Assembly (NCBI GenBank): GCA_963770995.1
Contig: CAVYRS010000001.1
Span: 2,108,001 to 2,172,000, forward strand
DNA length: 64,000 nt
Reading direction: 5' to 3'
Source of the DNA: CAVSWN01 sp963770995
GTDB taxonomy: Bacteria; Acidobacteriota; Vicinamibacteria; Vicinamibacterales; CAVVIG01
Below are positions 1 through 9,917 of this stretch, one piece after another; the first letter of the stretch is position 1; each line of letters begins with the position of its first letter. Made by a program: the position numbers and the translations under genes. Below the pieces are notes generated by a model, which worked only from the letters and a program-made list of their open reading frames with translations, did not search any database and had not been told where the DNA came from.

Positions 1-1201
1 AGCCAAGTCCGCCCAGCACGTCGGCGGTCGTCCCGGCCGTCACGAATCCCGGCTCGCGCCCGGCTCGCCACATACCGGTCACGATCTCGAAGCGATTGCG
101 CCCCGACACGGCGTAACGAGGCTGCGACAGCGCGGGACCGCGCCGCTGCGTCGGATCCGGAGCGGCGGCTTGTCCGAATTGCCTCGGATCGAGCACCACT
201 CGCGCGCCGTCGACGACTTCGGTCCGCGCGACCATCGATCCTTTGTCGCGCTCGAGGCGCACGTCGTACATCCCCGCTTCGACGGCGAGCTCCACCGCTC
301 GTCCGCGCGGTTTGTAGAGTTCGACAACGAGATCCTGGCTCGCGGTCCGCACGAAAAACCGCCCTTCCAGGCTCTCCCCAATGACCAGCGTCGCCGTCGT
401 CTGACGCACGTCGGTCATGACGACGTCGCCGGTGCCGGACATGCTGATGTCGTACGAGGGATGCTGCGCGCCGCCCTTGGTATCGACCGTTCGCCCGAGT
501 GTTTCGTTGAACGCGAACTGGTAGGCCTCGTTGAGCGTCACCTTGCCGTCGCCGGACAGATCGGCGGCGCCGCGCAAACCCGAGACGAGGTAATGGGTGA
601 AGTAGGACGCGCGGATGCGATCGGATTCCTGCGCCGCTTCGCTTTCCGAGCTCGACGTGAGAAATGCATGCCCACGCATGTCGGACGACTCGTCGACGAG
701 GAACGGCGGCCGCTGCCGGCCGCTCTTCATGCGCGTGAACGCGCCCGACGAGCAGGCGTCGAGAACGGCGATCCGCACGTCGGCGGGAATCTGATCGAGC
801 CGGTCGCGCAGGTTCCGGTAGCCGTAGCGATCGTCGCCGAGCAGCAGGCCGGATTCGTCGGCGTGGCCGGAGTAGTACACGATCATCTCCGTGCGCCGGC
901 CGGCGCGCCGTCCATCGGTCACGCGCCTCGAAAGCGCGTCGAGCGCATCGGTCACGTTTCGCAGCGTCGGCTGCCTGAGAATCGTCTGGTTGGCGGGCGC
1001 GACGCCGCCGATGTCGACGAGGACGCGCGCGAAGCGCTCGGCGTCCGAGATCGCGTATTTGAGCTGCGGGCGATCGCGTCCGCCCGTATTCGCCCCGACG
1101 ATGAGCGCATGGCGCTCCAGCGGCTCGGCGCTCCACGCCATGCCCGGCACGAACCAGGCGATCGCGAAGCCCATCATCACGACAGCGTTCCGTCTCATCA
1201 T
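1..1201 (-). CDS. Secreted caspase-like protease (peptidase C14), 3' end outside window
   Basis: About 400 residues are visible and the frame runs off the left edge. Residues 1-25 look like a signal peptide (end MAWSAEP). The caspase fold follows, with catalytic His113 in YYSGHAD and Cys150 in LDACSSG. An EF-hand-like loop, DLSGDGKVTLNEAY, sits near residue 212, as in many bacterial metacaspase-type proteins. The start overlaps the stop of the preceding gene (ATGA), so the two are translationally coupled, downstream of an ECF sigma factor. The family is a Cys protease; whether it acts in regulated proteolysis or cell death here is inference. The remaining C-terminal part resembles no domain I can name. 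Confidence 0.9.
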   Translation of the reverse strand, partial: MMRRNAVVMMGFAIAWFVPGMAWSAEPLERHALIVGANTGGRDRPQLKYAISDAERFARVLVDIGGVAPANQTILRQPTLRNVTDALDALSRRVTDGRRAGRRTEMIVYYSGHADESGLLLGDDRYGYRNLRDRLDQIPADVRIAVLDACSSGAFTRMKSGRQRPPFLVDESSDMRGHAFLTSSSESEAAQESDRIRASYFTHYLVSGLRGAADLSGDGKVTLNEAYQFAFNETLGRTVDTKGGAQHPSYDISMSGTGDVVMTDVRQTTATLVIGESLEGRFFVRTASQDLVVELYKPRGRAVELAVEAGMYDVRLERDKGSMVARTEVVDGARVVLDPRQFGQAAAPDPTQRRGPALSQPRYAVSGRNRFEIVTGMWRAGREPGFVTAGTTADVLGGLG

Positions 1202-1974
1202 CGGCTCTCTTTCTGAAGCGTGAAGCCGGCCTGGTCGAAGCCGCGCGGCAGCGCGAGGCCGGGCACCGGTGCCTGCGCCCGTCTCTTCGCCACATCGCGT
1301 GCGGCATCCAGGACCGGGCCGGTGTCGAAAGGCTGCTCACCGGCCACGAAGTAAAACCGTTCCCAGCGCGGCGCGTTGTCGAGCTCGTACGCCTGATCGA
1401 GGAGGGTCGTCGCCTCGCTCGTCAACGCGACGGCGCGTTCACCGGCCGGCGGGAGATGCATGGTGACGGCCCCGTTGCCGTCGACGGACACGATCACGCC
1501 GAAGCGCCGCCCCGCGGCACGATAGCCGACGCGAATCAGATCGCCGGTGTGCGCGACGGCCCCGTCGGCCAACTGCTCGCTGCCTTCCGCGGTGCGGCGA
1601 TACACCGCCAGCGCCGGCATGCCGCCCGCCGCGGCGCCTTTGATGCGATCCTCGGCCGTCGTTTCGGGCGGCGGCGCGATCGGCGCACTTGCCCGCCACA
1701 CCACGACGGCGAGCACCGCGGTTACCGCGACGGCCGCCGGAATCGGCCATGCCATCGAACGCCGGCGCCCGTGCGTGCCACCCGCACCCAGCCGCGACTG
1801 CAGCCGCGCGAGCGGATCGCGAAGCGCCGCGTCCGACTCGTCGAGCGCCTCGAGGCGCCCACGAAGCTGCGCGTCGGCGGCGAGTCGACTGGCGATCGGA
1901 GCCGCATCGGCCGGCGGCAGCTCGTTCAGCCGATAACGCTCGAGCACGATGTCGGGAATTCGGTCTGCAGTCAT
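1198..1974 (-). CDS. ActD-like / anti-sigma-type single-pass membrane protein
   Basis: 258 residues from MTADRIPDIV. This start was chosen because it overlaps the sigma-factor stop as ATGA; the frame is open further upstream but runs into the sigma gene. A short cytoplasmic part (about 1-75) is followed by one membrane segment (AAVAVTAVLAVVVW). The outer part has a DUF4384/ActD-like pattern: a GDLIRVGYRAAG strand, a VSVDGNGAVTMHLP strand and a closing ERFYFVAGEQPFD. Its position between an ECF sigma factor and a caspase gene suggests it is the cognate membrane anti-sigma or signalling partner. No clear ZAS zinc motif is seen, so the anti-sigma role is inferred from context only. Confidence 0.7.
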   Translation of the reverse strand: MTADRIPDIVLERYRLNELPPADAAPIASRLAADAQLRGRLEALDESDAALRDPLARLQSRLGAGGTHGRRRSMAWPIPAAVAVTAVLAVVVWRASAPIAPPPETTAEDRIKGAAAGGMPALAVYRRTAEGSEQLADGAVAHTGDLIRVGYRAAGRRFGVIVSVDGNGAVTMHLPPAGERAVALTSEATTLLDQAYELDNAPRWERFYFVAGEQPFDTGPVLDAARDVAKRRAQAPVPGLALPRGFDQAGFTLQKESR

Positions 1975-2444
1975 CGCTTCATATCCTGCCGAAGCTTGTT
2001 CAAGCGCTTGCGTACGCCGGACACCGAGAGCCCGCACTCGGCCGCCACCTGTTCCAGCGTCAGGCCGTCCATGTAGTGCAGCACGGCCATGGTGCGGCTC
2101 GATTCCGGGTGTCTCGCAAACAGCCACTCGAGCAGCAGACGCGCGTAACTACCCCCGCCCGGCTCCTCGACGCACGCGATCTCCCGCAGTTGCTCATCGT
2201 CTGGATCCTCCGCCCGGCGGCCGCGATCGCGGATGCGGTTCAGGCACACGTTGGTCGCCATGCGATACAGCAGGCTGGACGGATACTGCCCGTGCAGCCG
2301 CCGGCGCCGCTCGACCAGGCGAACGAAGACGTCCTGACACGCATCGAGCGCTTCGTCCTCATTGCGGAGAAGCTGGCGGCACCGCCTCAGCACCATCGGT
2401 CCGTAACGGCGGCTGAGCGCGCCGACGTCCAGCTCCTCCATCAC
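1971..2444 (-). CDS. ECF-type RNA polymerase sigma factor
   Basis: 157 residues, the usual ECF length. Region 2 is visible at about 10-75 (EALDACQDVFVRLVERR, then LLYRMATNVCLNRIRDR). Region 4 is at 105-157, with the helix-turn-helix LTLEQVAAECGLSVSGVRKR. It is first in a three-gene operon, overlapping the ActD-like gene by 4 bases (ATGA), which in turn overlaps the caspase gene. ECF factors redirect RNA polymerase to stress regulons. The tight coupling to a membrane protein and a secreted protease suggests an envelope signal. Confidence 0.93.
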   Translation of the reverse strand: MMEELDVGALSRRYGPMVLRRCRQLLRNEDEALDACQDVFVRLVERRRRLHGQYPSSLLYRMATNVCLNRIRDRGRRAEDPDDEQLREIACVEEPGGGSYARLLLEWLFARHPESSRTMAVLHYMDGLTLEQVAAECGLSVSGVRKRLNKLRQDMKR

Positions 2445-2562
2445 GTCAGGGATTTAACACCACAGGGCCGGCGATCTGTCACCGGGGTTCGATCTGAGCA
2501 AACGGCTCGCCCTTCGACAGGCTCAGGACGAGTGTGTGACAACCTTAAGCGTTTCCGTTTCC

Positions 2563-2621
2563 GTGTAGCGCGGCCCTTTCAGGGCCGCGGAGGACGCGGG
2601 GCTGAAAGCCCCGCGCTACAC
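2563..2621. repeat. REP-like hairpin pair (family A)
   Basis: GTAG (2565-2568), then the hairpin 2569-2589 (CGCGGCCCT-TTC-AGGGCCGCG), a 5-base gap, the hairpin 2595-2615 (CGCGGGGCT-GAA-AGCCCCGCG), then CTAC (2616-2619). The same two hairpins occur in the reverse order and opposite orientation at 24093-24151. GTAG next to a palindrome is the hallmark of REP elements handled by RAYT (TnpA-REP) transposases, but none is in this window. The element lies between two minus-strand genes. Confidence 0.8.
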
Positions 2622-2637
2622 CGAAACAAAACCCTGA

Positions 2638-4794
2638 CTAGTAACGAAACGCGTATTGCAACTTGACCAGCAGCTGGTTCGAGTCGAGCCGCCACCGATC
2701 GAGCAGGTCGCGCACGTTGTGGTTGTAGACGACGAAGAGATCCGCCACCGGCCTGAACGTCCACCGCAGCCGCGTATTGACGCCGACCGATTGCGACTCC
2801 GTGTCGTACTGCACGTAGCCGGCGATGTTCAGGTCCGACGACAGGTTGACGCGCGCCCGCGTTCCGACGACGGTTTCGATGAAGCTGCCGGCGGCCAGAT
2901 GGCCGACGTTGCGTTCGCCCGAGAGCTCGATGGTCAAGAGCGGCGTCGGGTTCCAGGCGGCCGACCATTCGAATTGCCGGAGCCGCCCGTCGTAGAAACG
3001 CCCGAACGACCAACCGACTTCCGCGGACAGGCGGCGTTTGCGCGCCGTGCTGATCTCGGTTTCGTAGCGGCGCCAGTGGTAGCGGCCGGGGGCGATGAAC
3101 AGGTTGTCCGCGATTTCGAACGGCTCGATGAGACGCTCGCCGGCCGGAACGACGGCGAGCTCGAACTGATCCCCGCTGCGGAACCGCCAGTGGAGTGGCG
3201 AAATGCCCACGTCGTAGCTCTCCCACTGCCCAGCGAGATCCGTCGCGACCGAGGTCCTGACCTCGTGCTCCATTTGCTGGACCGGACCGGTCGCGCGAAG
3301 GCGCCGGTTGTCCACGCCGAAGTTGTAGAGGTACACCGCGGGACGCGGCACGAAGCCAATCGAGGGATCGAAGTTGCGGCCGATCCGTTTGTAGGTGAAG
3401 GCGATGTCCCACTCGTCGTTCGGGTAATCGATCTTGAGCCCGTGCGCCGTCCGATCGCGGCCGGCACCCTCGCGATCCATCGTCAGGCCCCACAAGCCGA
3501 CGAGAAAGTTCTTGTCGCCGCGGAATCGAGACGTGGCATAGGTGAAATCGGCTCCGCCAAGCCAGCTGCCCGACCGCCCGAGCGGATCGCCGACCGTGGC
3601 CATGGCGCCGATCCACGATTCCTGCCAGAGATTCTGTTTGACGCGGCCGACGGCCATCAGCGTCGGGTCCGGCACGACACCGGGGCGATCGTTCGTGCCG
3701 ACGATCAGCCCTCCGAAGTTCGTCGCGCCGGCGCGCCCATTGATCTTGGCGCCTGCGATGATGGGCACTTCCTCACCCTCCACCAACCCGATGCGCCGGC
3801 TGAAATAGGGGACCACGCTTTCGTTCAAGCCGAGGCCGAACGCGAAAATGTCACCGCCTTCGAGAAAGAACGTGCGCTTCTCGGGAAAGAACAGCGGGAA
3901 GCGCGTGAGATTGGTCCGGCGGGTATCGACTTCGGTTTCGGCGAAGTCGGTGTTCACGGTCGCCGACGCGAGCACGTTCGCGCCCAGGCGCTGCGTGACG
4001 TCGAAGCTCGGTTGCCACTCGCCGTCCAGGCGTGCGTCCGGCGCGGGGACGCCGCCGCCGCCAGTCATCGACGGCCGCAGCGTCAGCCCGAGGCCGAGCG
4101 CGAAATCCGGCAGGCCGGTGAGGCGTCCCGCGCGGCTCGTCTGCGTGACCTGGAACTGCCGCCCCGCCGCGGCCCAGCGATCGGTTTCGAGCGCGCGCTG
4201 GATGCGGCGCTCGACGTTGAACTCCCACTCCCGCGCGTCGCGCTTGAAGGCGAGGGTCTCGATCGGAATCCGGATCTCGGCCGCCCAGCCGCGGCTCGAT
4301 CGTCTCGCGGCCGCTTCCCAGATGCCGTCCCAGTTCGGATTATCGTCCTCGCCGCCCGGCTCGATCAGCGCGTCGTAACGCGCGCCCGACGGGTTCACCG
4401 CAAACACGTACCCGGACCGGCCATCGAGAAACGGACCGAGCACGACGCGGACGTGATCTTCGGAGAACAGCTCGGGGTCGCGCTGCTTGCTGAAGCTGAC
4501 GATGCTCTCCGGATCGGGATCGTCGCACTCGATGCCGACGACGATCGCCTTTGAGCCGGCCAGGACGCGCACGCGGGTCGAACGGCTGGCGTCGGCGCCT
4601 TCATCCGGCTCGACCTGCGTGAACCGGTCGGCGATCTCCACGGCCTGCCACGCCGGCTCGTCGAGCACGCCGTCGATGGCCAGGCTCTCGACGAGCGCGC
4701 CGGCGCGCAGTTGCGGCGTCCGATCGCCCTGCGCGTAGAGAGGCCGTACCTCTTCGAACGCGGCCAGCAGAACAAGCGCGCGAACCGTGTTCAT
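2638..4794 (-). CDS. Outer-membrane DUF5916 protein with CBM9-like N-terminal domain
   Basis: 718 residues. An N-terminal signal region (to about LYAQG) is followed by a CBM9-like domain (about 40-210: IDGVLDEPAWQAVE, and FAVNPSGARYDALIEPG). A long DUF5916 region follows, with FPEKRTFFLEGGDIF and many alternating beta strands. The last residue is Tyr after KLQYAFR, a typical outer-membrane barrel ending. Proteins of this build are common in Acidobacteriota and Bacteroidota and are thought to handle carbohydrates at the surface. The substrate is unknown. Its start overlaps the end of the DUF1259 gene by ATGA, so the two form an operon. Confidence 0.85.
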   Translation of the reverse strand: MNTVRALVLLAAFEEVRPLYAQGDRTPQLRAGALVESLAIDGVLDEPAWQAVEIADRFTQVEPDEGADASRSTRVRVLAGSKAIVVGIECDDPDPESIVSFSKQRDPELFSEDHVRVVLGPFLDGRSGYVFAVNPSGARYDALIEPGGEDDNPNWDGIWEAAARRSSRGWAAEIRIPIETLAFKRDAREWEFNVERRIQRALETDRWAAAGRQFQVTQTSRAGRLTGLPDFALGLGLTLRPSMTGGGGVPAPDARLDGEWQPSFDVTQRLGANVLASATVNTDFAETEVDTRRTNLTRFPLFFPEKRTFFLEGGDIFAFGLGLNESVVPYFSRRIGLVEGEEVPIIAGAKINGRAGATNFGGLIVGTNDRPGVVPDPTLMAVGRVKQNLWQESWIGAMATVGDPLGRSGSWLGGADFTYATSRFRGDKNFLVGLWGLTMDREGAGRDRTAHGLKIDYPNDEWDIAFTYKRIGRNFDPSIGFVPRPAVYLYNFGVDNRRLRATGPVQQMEHEVRTSVATDLAGQWESYDVGISPLHWRFRSGDQFELAVVPAGERLIEPFEIADNLFIAPGRYHWRRYETEISTARKRRLSAEVGWSFGRFYDGRLRQFEWSAAWNPTPLLTIELSGERNVGHLAAGSFIETVVGTRARVNLSSDLNIAGYVQYDTESQSVGVNTRLRWTFRPVADLFVVYNHNVRDLLDRWRLDSNQLLVKLQYAFRY

Positions 4795-5702
4795 CGTGGC
4801 GCCGGAGTAGACGCGGTCCTGGCGGTTTCGGCCAGCGCGGCCTTGAATGCCGTGGCGAGTTTCTCGACCGGCCCGGTGCCCCAGTAGTGGAGAAAGTAGA
4901 CCGCCGGCCGCGAATCGACCATGTGATGGTGGATGGCCACCACGTCGAGTCCGTTCTTGCGGAGCGCTTTCAACACCGGCGTGACCTCGCTGGCGACCAT
5001 CGCGACGTCGCCGGCGATCGCGGCGTTCTCGTTGGTTCCGACAAAGGCCGCCCAGGTGTTGAGCCCCATGCGGGCGTTGATCGGCGCGCCCATCTCGGTC
5101 ATCCTCAAATCGTCGCGCCCGATGGTGATCTTGTAGACCGCTCCCGACTGTTCGCCTTGCGTCCCGACAATCTGCGCGATCTTCGCCGTATCGATCGTCG
5201 TCTGTGCCGCCGCGGGCGCGGCCGGCGGGCTCGCCGGCCTGGAGTTCTTGCCGATCAGATCGATCGCCGGCTTGACCATGCGCGCGAGATCGGCCGGCTT
5301 CCCGTGTCCGTGGACGTGCATGTAGAACATGCGGGGCTCGTCCCAGAAAAAGTGATTGTGGAGCGCCGTCACGGCGAGACCGTTTTCGAGCAGCGCGGAC
5401 ATCACGGGATTGACTTCCTCCTGCGTCAGCACGAGGTCGCCCATCATCACGTCCATCCCGCCGGTGCCCTTCGTCATCGCCAGCCAGCCGCCGAAGCCGA
5501 AGGGCGTCGGCGTCTTCACGTTGGCCACGGTGACGGTGAGGTCGTTACGGGGAATATTGACCTTCAGCACGTTCGCCTTGTAGTCGCCTTGTTTGCCGAG
5601 CGCGGTGAGCACCTGCTGATACTCGGCAGGCACGTCCTGACCCGACGCGGTGGATGCACTCAGCAGCAACCCCGCCGCGGCCCCACACACGATGTGTTTC
5701 AT
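4791..5702 (-). CDS. DUF1259 (LppY/LpqO family) secreted protein
   Basis: 303 residues from MKHIVCGAAAG, which begins a signal peptide ending at ASGQ. Two DUF1259 repeats are visible. The first has ALHNHFFWDEPRMFYMHVHG (about residues 115-135), the second AIHHHMVDSRPAVYFLHYWG (about 245-265). They are joined by an Ala/Pro linker near residue 160. The His/Asp-rich motifs suggest metal binding, but no reaction is established for the family. The frame is open further upstream, but that part overlaps the divergent MFS gene and has no family match, so the later ATG is preferred. It shares an operon with the DUF5916 gene. Confidence 0.88.
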   Translation of the reverse strand: MKHIVCGAAAGLLLSASTASGQDVPAEYQQVLTALGKQGDYKANVLKVNIPRNDLTVTVANVKTPTPFGFGGWLAMTKGTGGMDVMMGDLVLTQEEVNPVMSALLENGLAVTALHNHFFWDEPRMFYMHVHGHGKPADLARMVKPAIDLIGKNSRPASPPAAPAAAQTTIDTAKIAQIVGTQGEQSGAVYKITIGRDDLRMTEMGAPINARMGLNTWAAFVGTNENAAIAGDVAMVASEVTPVLKALRKNGLDVVAIHHHMVDSRPAVYFLHYWGTGPVEKLATAFKAALAETARTASTPAPR

Positions 5703-5731
5703 CACGTCCCTCACGACTACGATCATGCACC

Positions 5732-7006
5732 ATGTCCCTCCTGCCTGGCGCGCTGCAACGGCTGACGCGCGACGGCTGGCTGCTGTTCGCCACGCCGGTT
5801 CGTCCGGCTGTTCGCGTACGGCTCGCTGTCGGTCGTGCTGGTGTTCTATCTCGTCGGCGTCGGCCTGAGCGAACCGCAGACCGGCCTGCTGCTGACGCTG
5901 ACGCTCGTCGGCGACACGGTCGTGTCGCTGCTGCTCACGACGCGCGCCGATCGGATCGGCCGCCGGCGCATGCTGATCGCCGGCGCGCTGCTGATGGCGG
6001 CGGCGGGCCTCGTCGTTCGCGTCGACCACGATGTTCTGGCTGCTCGTTGTCGCCGGCACGATCGGCGTCATCAGCCCGAGCGGCAACGAAGTCGGGCCGT
6101 TTCTGTCGATCGAGCAGGCCGCGCTCTCGCACGTCGTCACCGACCGGACGAGGACCGACGTGTTCGCCTGGTACACGCTCGACCGGCTCGCTGGCGACCG
6201 CGCTCGGCGCGCTGGCCGGCGGGCACCGTCACACGCGTGCTGCAGAACGCAGGATGGCGACCGCGTGAGCAGCTACCGGATGGTCGTCATGCTGTACGCC
6301 GCGCTCGGTCGTGGCGCTGGCGTGCTCGTTCTCTCGACTGTCGCAGGCGGCCGAGGCGGCGCCACGCGAGCAGACAGCGTGCGCCGCGGACGACGTTCGC
6401 CGGCTTGTCCGGCCTCGACCGATCGCGCGATGTCGTGGTGAAGCTGTCGGCGCTGTTCGCGCTCGACTGCGTTCGGCGGCGGCTTCGTCGTCCAGAGCTT
6501 CGCCGCGTACTGGTTCTACCTGCGCTTCGGCGTCGACCCCGGAACGCTCGGCGTCGATCTTCTTCTGGGCGAACATCTTGGCGGGCATCTCGGCGCTGCT
6601 GGCGTCGCGGCTCGCGGCGCGCTTCGGCCTGATCAGCGACGATGGTCGCCACGCACCTGCCGTCGAACGTGCTGCTGATCCTGGTGCCGCTGATGCCGAC
6701 GCTCCCGCTCGCCATCGCCGTGCTGCTGGTGCGGTTCAGCATCAGCCAGATGGACGTGCCGACGCGGCAGTCCTACATCATGGCGGTCGTGAGCCCGGAG
6801 GAGCGATCGGCGGCCGCCGGCATCACGGGCGTCGCGCGCACGATCGGGCGCGTCGATCAGTCCGCTGTTCGTCGGGCTGATGTTCGCGCGGCCGGCGCTG
6901 ATCAACCTGCCGTTCTTCATCGCCGGCACGCTTGAAGATCGTCTACGACCTGCTGCTCTATCGGGCGTTCGTCGCCGTCCGCCCGCCGGAGGAGAGGCAG
7001 CCGTGA
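5732..7006 (+). CDS. Major facilitator superfamily transporter, heavily frameshifted
   Basis: Reading across frames gives a continuous MFS-type protein of about 415 residues. It starts MSLLPGALQRL and has hydrophobic segments such as LLLTLTLVGDTVVSLLL, the loop TRADRIGRRRML (the MFS inter-helix motif), and SISQMDVPTRQSYIMAVV in the second half, then PPEERQP and TGA. About twelve single-base frame changes are needed, and every one I examined needs one base skipped. No frame is open for more than about 400 bases. The protein resembles predicted drug or metabolite exporters; the substrate is unknown. Either this block is poorly sequenced or the gene is decayed. Family conservation is otherwise good, which favours sequence error. 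Confidence 0.75.
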
Positions 7007-7019
7007 ACCGCGCGCGAGG

Positions 7020-7037
7020 CGTTGGCTTAAGCCAACG
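7020..7037. repeat. Perfect 18-base palindrome after the MFS gene
   Basis: CGTTGGCTTAAGCCAACG reads the same on both strands and lies 13 bases after the transporter stop. It could act as a terminator stem, although no T-run follows. Its build resembles the other GC-stem, TTA-loop palindromes in this window, such as 49509-49528. Confidence 0.6.
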
Positions 7038-7127
7038 CTGACTTCTGCCGAGAATCAGGCTGGTACGGGCATTTCATGCTTGCGGCCATCCATCGAGCCG
7101 CATTAGAACTACCGGCACGACCGCAAC

Positions 7128-9879
7128 GTGGGCGTAGACTTCGAGACTCTCAAGCGTTCCGTCGGGAGGGTACTGACCAAGCGAGCCGGTGGCGAAGTCG
7201 GCCACGGAACGGCCTTTTACGTCGGTGGCCCATACGTTCTGACAGCTCTGCACGTCGTTGCCGACGTGCGGACGACGCCGCCGCTCTTTCGTGAAGGCCT
7301 GATCCTCGAGTTCGGTGATCAGCGCTTTGACGCCCGCCAAGTCTCCGAGTTCTGGGATGCCCACGGCGACTGGGCTGTTCTCGAATGCTCGGCTCCACTT
7401 CCCCTTGAGCCGATCCCGTGTCGGCGAACGTCCACCACCGACGAGCAGTGGGATTCGTTTGCGTATCCCGACATCCACCCTGAAGGCAAGACGCTCAGGG
7501 GTCACGTACGTGACCCGCGCGCACGGCACCGGAACGCTGAGGTGCTGGAGCTCTTCTGCGACGATGCCGGGCAAGGTGCTGGAGCGCGGTTGCACGGAGC
7601 CTCCGGCGCGCCTTGCGTGATTGATGGTCATGCCGTTGGACTGCTGCGAAGTACAGTTGGTCGAGACGCTGCTCGACGGACAAGGACGCCCACAGCTCTT
7701 CACGCAGGCAGCGACGGTCTATGCCTGTCCCGCGGCTGCCATCGTCAATTGGCAAGCCGATCGGGGGCGTGCGATCCTGCCTGGCACCTGGGCACCGCCG
7801 CACATCGTCTCGAAGGAATTCATCGTGTTCCTCTCGTCCGCGGAGGGCAAGAAAGGCACGGTCAAGCTCAAACCGACTGTCGAACGCGCCTACGAGCTAC
7901 TCAGCAAGACAGGACTTGCGGCGCCCGCGTTCGAGTCGGCACCACGCATCATCGCCTCAGAAGAGCGGCTGCTGGATGCCGTGCAAGCCTTGTGTCACGC
8001 GCGCGTGGTTGTGTTCGACGCCACGGACTTCGAGCCCGCGATCATGTTGCTCGCCGGCATCCGAGCGGTTGTCCGTCGGGGCGTGACGATCTTGAGCGTC
8101 GGCGGGTCGTACACGCTTGGAAAGCCTCTGGACATTCCCTTCAACGTCACCGACGCCAATGTCGTCGCCCATTCCAAAGATCAGGACCGATCGGGAGTGA
8201 AAAACTCGGTGAAGCTGCTCGCCGATCGGATTCGAGGCGGGCTCGACGAGGTGCAGTCGCCGTACTACCTCGATCTCCCTGTCTACGATGCGCTGCGACG
8301 ACTACCGCCCGATCGCCGAGGCATCATCCCCAGTGAAGAGGGCGTGCTTGTCTTGTGTAGCTTCGACAAGGACTATCTGCGCGATGTTTGGCGCGAGAAG
8401 CTCAAGGACGGTCTCCAGCATCAGCGAGAACGTCTGCCGAGAGATACGGCGGTCGCAGCCAACGAGCTCGGGGTCGCACGCAGCCTGGATATCACGTCGG
8501 CTCGTGTCGTCTCGCAGGCGCTATTCGAAACGATCCGGCGGGCACAGTCGTGCGTGGCGGATCTGACCAACTGGCCCAGCAACGTGCTCTTCGAACTCGG
8601 CGTCCGCCTCGCAGCGAGCAGCGAGCGCACGGCGTGTTTGCTCCGGTCTGGGTGGGAGGCGACCGTCAACCCGGTTTGGCTCGAACAGTGCCGGAACCTG
8701 GTGTTACTGCTCGTGCCTTCCGATCACCACTACGATGCCGAACGGGATTGGGGAGAGGAGAAGGCATTTGAAAAGGTGTACGGACCGCAGGCGGTCAAGG
8801 GTAAAGGCGTGCTCGGCGGCAGCGTCTACTCGGCGGTGGAGCGCGGACTGGATATCAGAAGCGAGCACGCGGCCAGGCCCGTGTACCAGGAGCTGCTCGA
8901 TTCCGCCGAGTTGTTCTCGCGCCCTCCAGGTAAAGGCGGGCGAAGCAAGCCTGTCGGCTTGTATCCCGGCCATCCCGAGCTTCCCGGCAAAGAAGAAGAG
9001 GCGGAGTTCGAACGGCTCCTGGCCGCTTGGTTCTACTTGAACCACAGGTACGAAGGCAAGACAACCGGGCCGACGAGTTCGGGGGCTGCGGCCACCGTCG
9101 TGATTGCGCAGAACATCTACGAACGCCATTCGCTGCGACTGCAGGAGCTGCCCAAGGTCGAAGAAGAGATCAAACGAGTGGCAGGCATTGCGGCCACGAC
9201 CGTGCCTGTGCCGAAGACGCTCGAGGAGATCCGCGGAATCAAACGAACCGCGATTGCCTTGCGCAATCAGGGCGAGTTCCAGAGGTCGCTCGATCTGCTC
9301 GATGTGGCGCTCGCGGCACTCGAAAAGATGTCGAGCGAGGCTGGACTCGACGCGGCGCAAGTGATCGAGATTCGAGTCGAACGCGCCGACACATTTGGGA
9401 TGAAAGGCGGCGTGTACCGCCGTCAGAACCGACTGCACGAGGCCTACCGTCAATACGAAGACGGCCTGAAGTTCGAGGAGGTCGATCGGCAGAGCACCTA
9501 TAACCTCTCGAATGTCATCGCCCTTGGCGTCACCGAAGAGGGCATCTCTCCACGGGATCCGAAGATGCGGCAATCCATTGAAGCGGCAATCACGCTACTG
9601 GTCAGCAAGACCAGCGGCACGCGGACCGATGAATGGTGGGCATGGTCGGACTTGGGACAGCTCTATCTCTTGTCTGGCGATGCCGACCGCGCCAGCGCTG
9701 CCTATGAACGCGCGCGACGGACCGGTCCGAGCGCAGAGGAGTACGAGCGGCACATCGTCACGCTGAAGCGACTGCTCGAAGTGACGTCGCAGACCGCGAA
9801 GGACGTCGCCGCGGCGATCGAGAAAGTGCTCCCGGCACTCTCGAGCGACGCACCGGCCCACAAGAGCGCTGGCGCCTGA
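7128..9879 (+). CDS. Trypsin-like protease / deoxyribosyltransferase-like / TPR multidomain protein (one frameshift)
   Basis: GTG start. Domain 1 (residues 1-175) is a trypsin-like protease with His42 (VLTALHVV), Asp81 (GDWAVLE) and Ser159 (GASGAP). One base must be skipped near 7650 to continue from GLLRS into LLDGQGRP...ATVYACPAAAI. A Rossmann-like region then has two units. The second carries CVADLTNWPSNVLFELGVRL, the D-L-T...N-V-x-x-E-L-G pattern of nucleoside 2-deoxyribosyltransferase-like and TIR-like folds. The C-terminal third is helical with TPR-like repeats (GIKRTAIALRNQGEFQRSLDLLDVAL; YLLSGDADRASAAYERARR). It is followed 38 bases later by a metallophosphoesterase. Protease, nucleotide-type sensor and TPR modules together are typical of bacterial conflict proteins. 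The function is inferred. Confidence 0.8.
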
Positions 9880-9917
9880 TACCGCCGGCCTGTTGTGAGG
9901 CTGTCACTGGAGGAGGC

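Noticed and set aside
170..1216. Long plus-strand open frame opposite the caspase gene
   Set aside because: It is rich in Arg/His/Ala, has no family features, and mirrors the codon pattern of the minus-strand gene, which has clear catalytic motifs.
2656..4554. 632-codon plus-strand open frame opposite the DUF5916 gene
   Set aside because: Antisense shadow of a GC-rich gene; composition dominated by Arg/Val/Ala/Asp and no domain.
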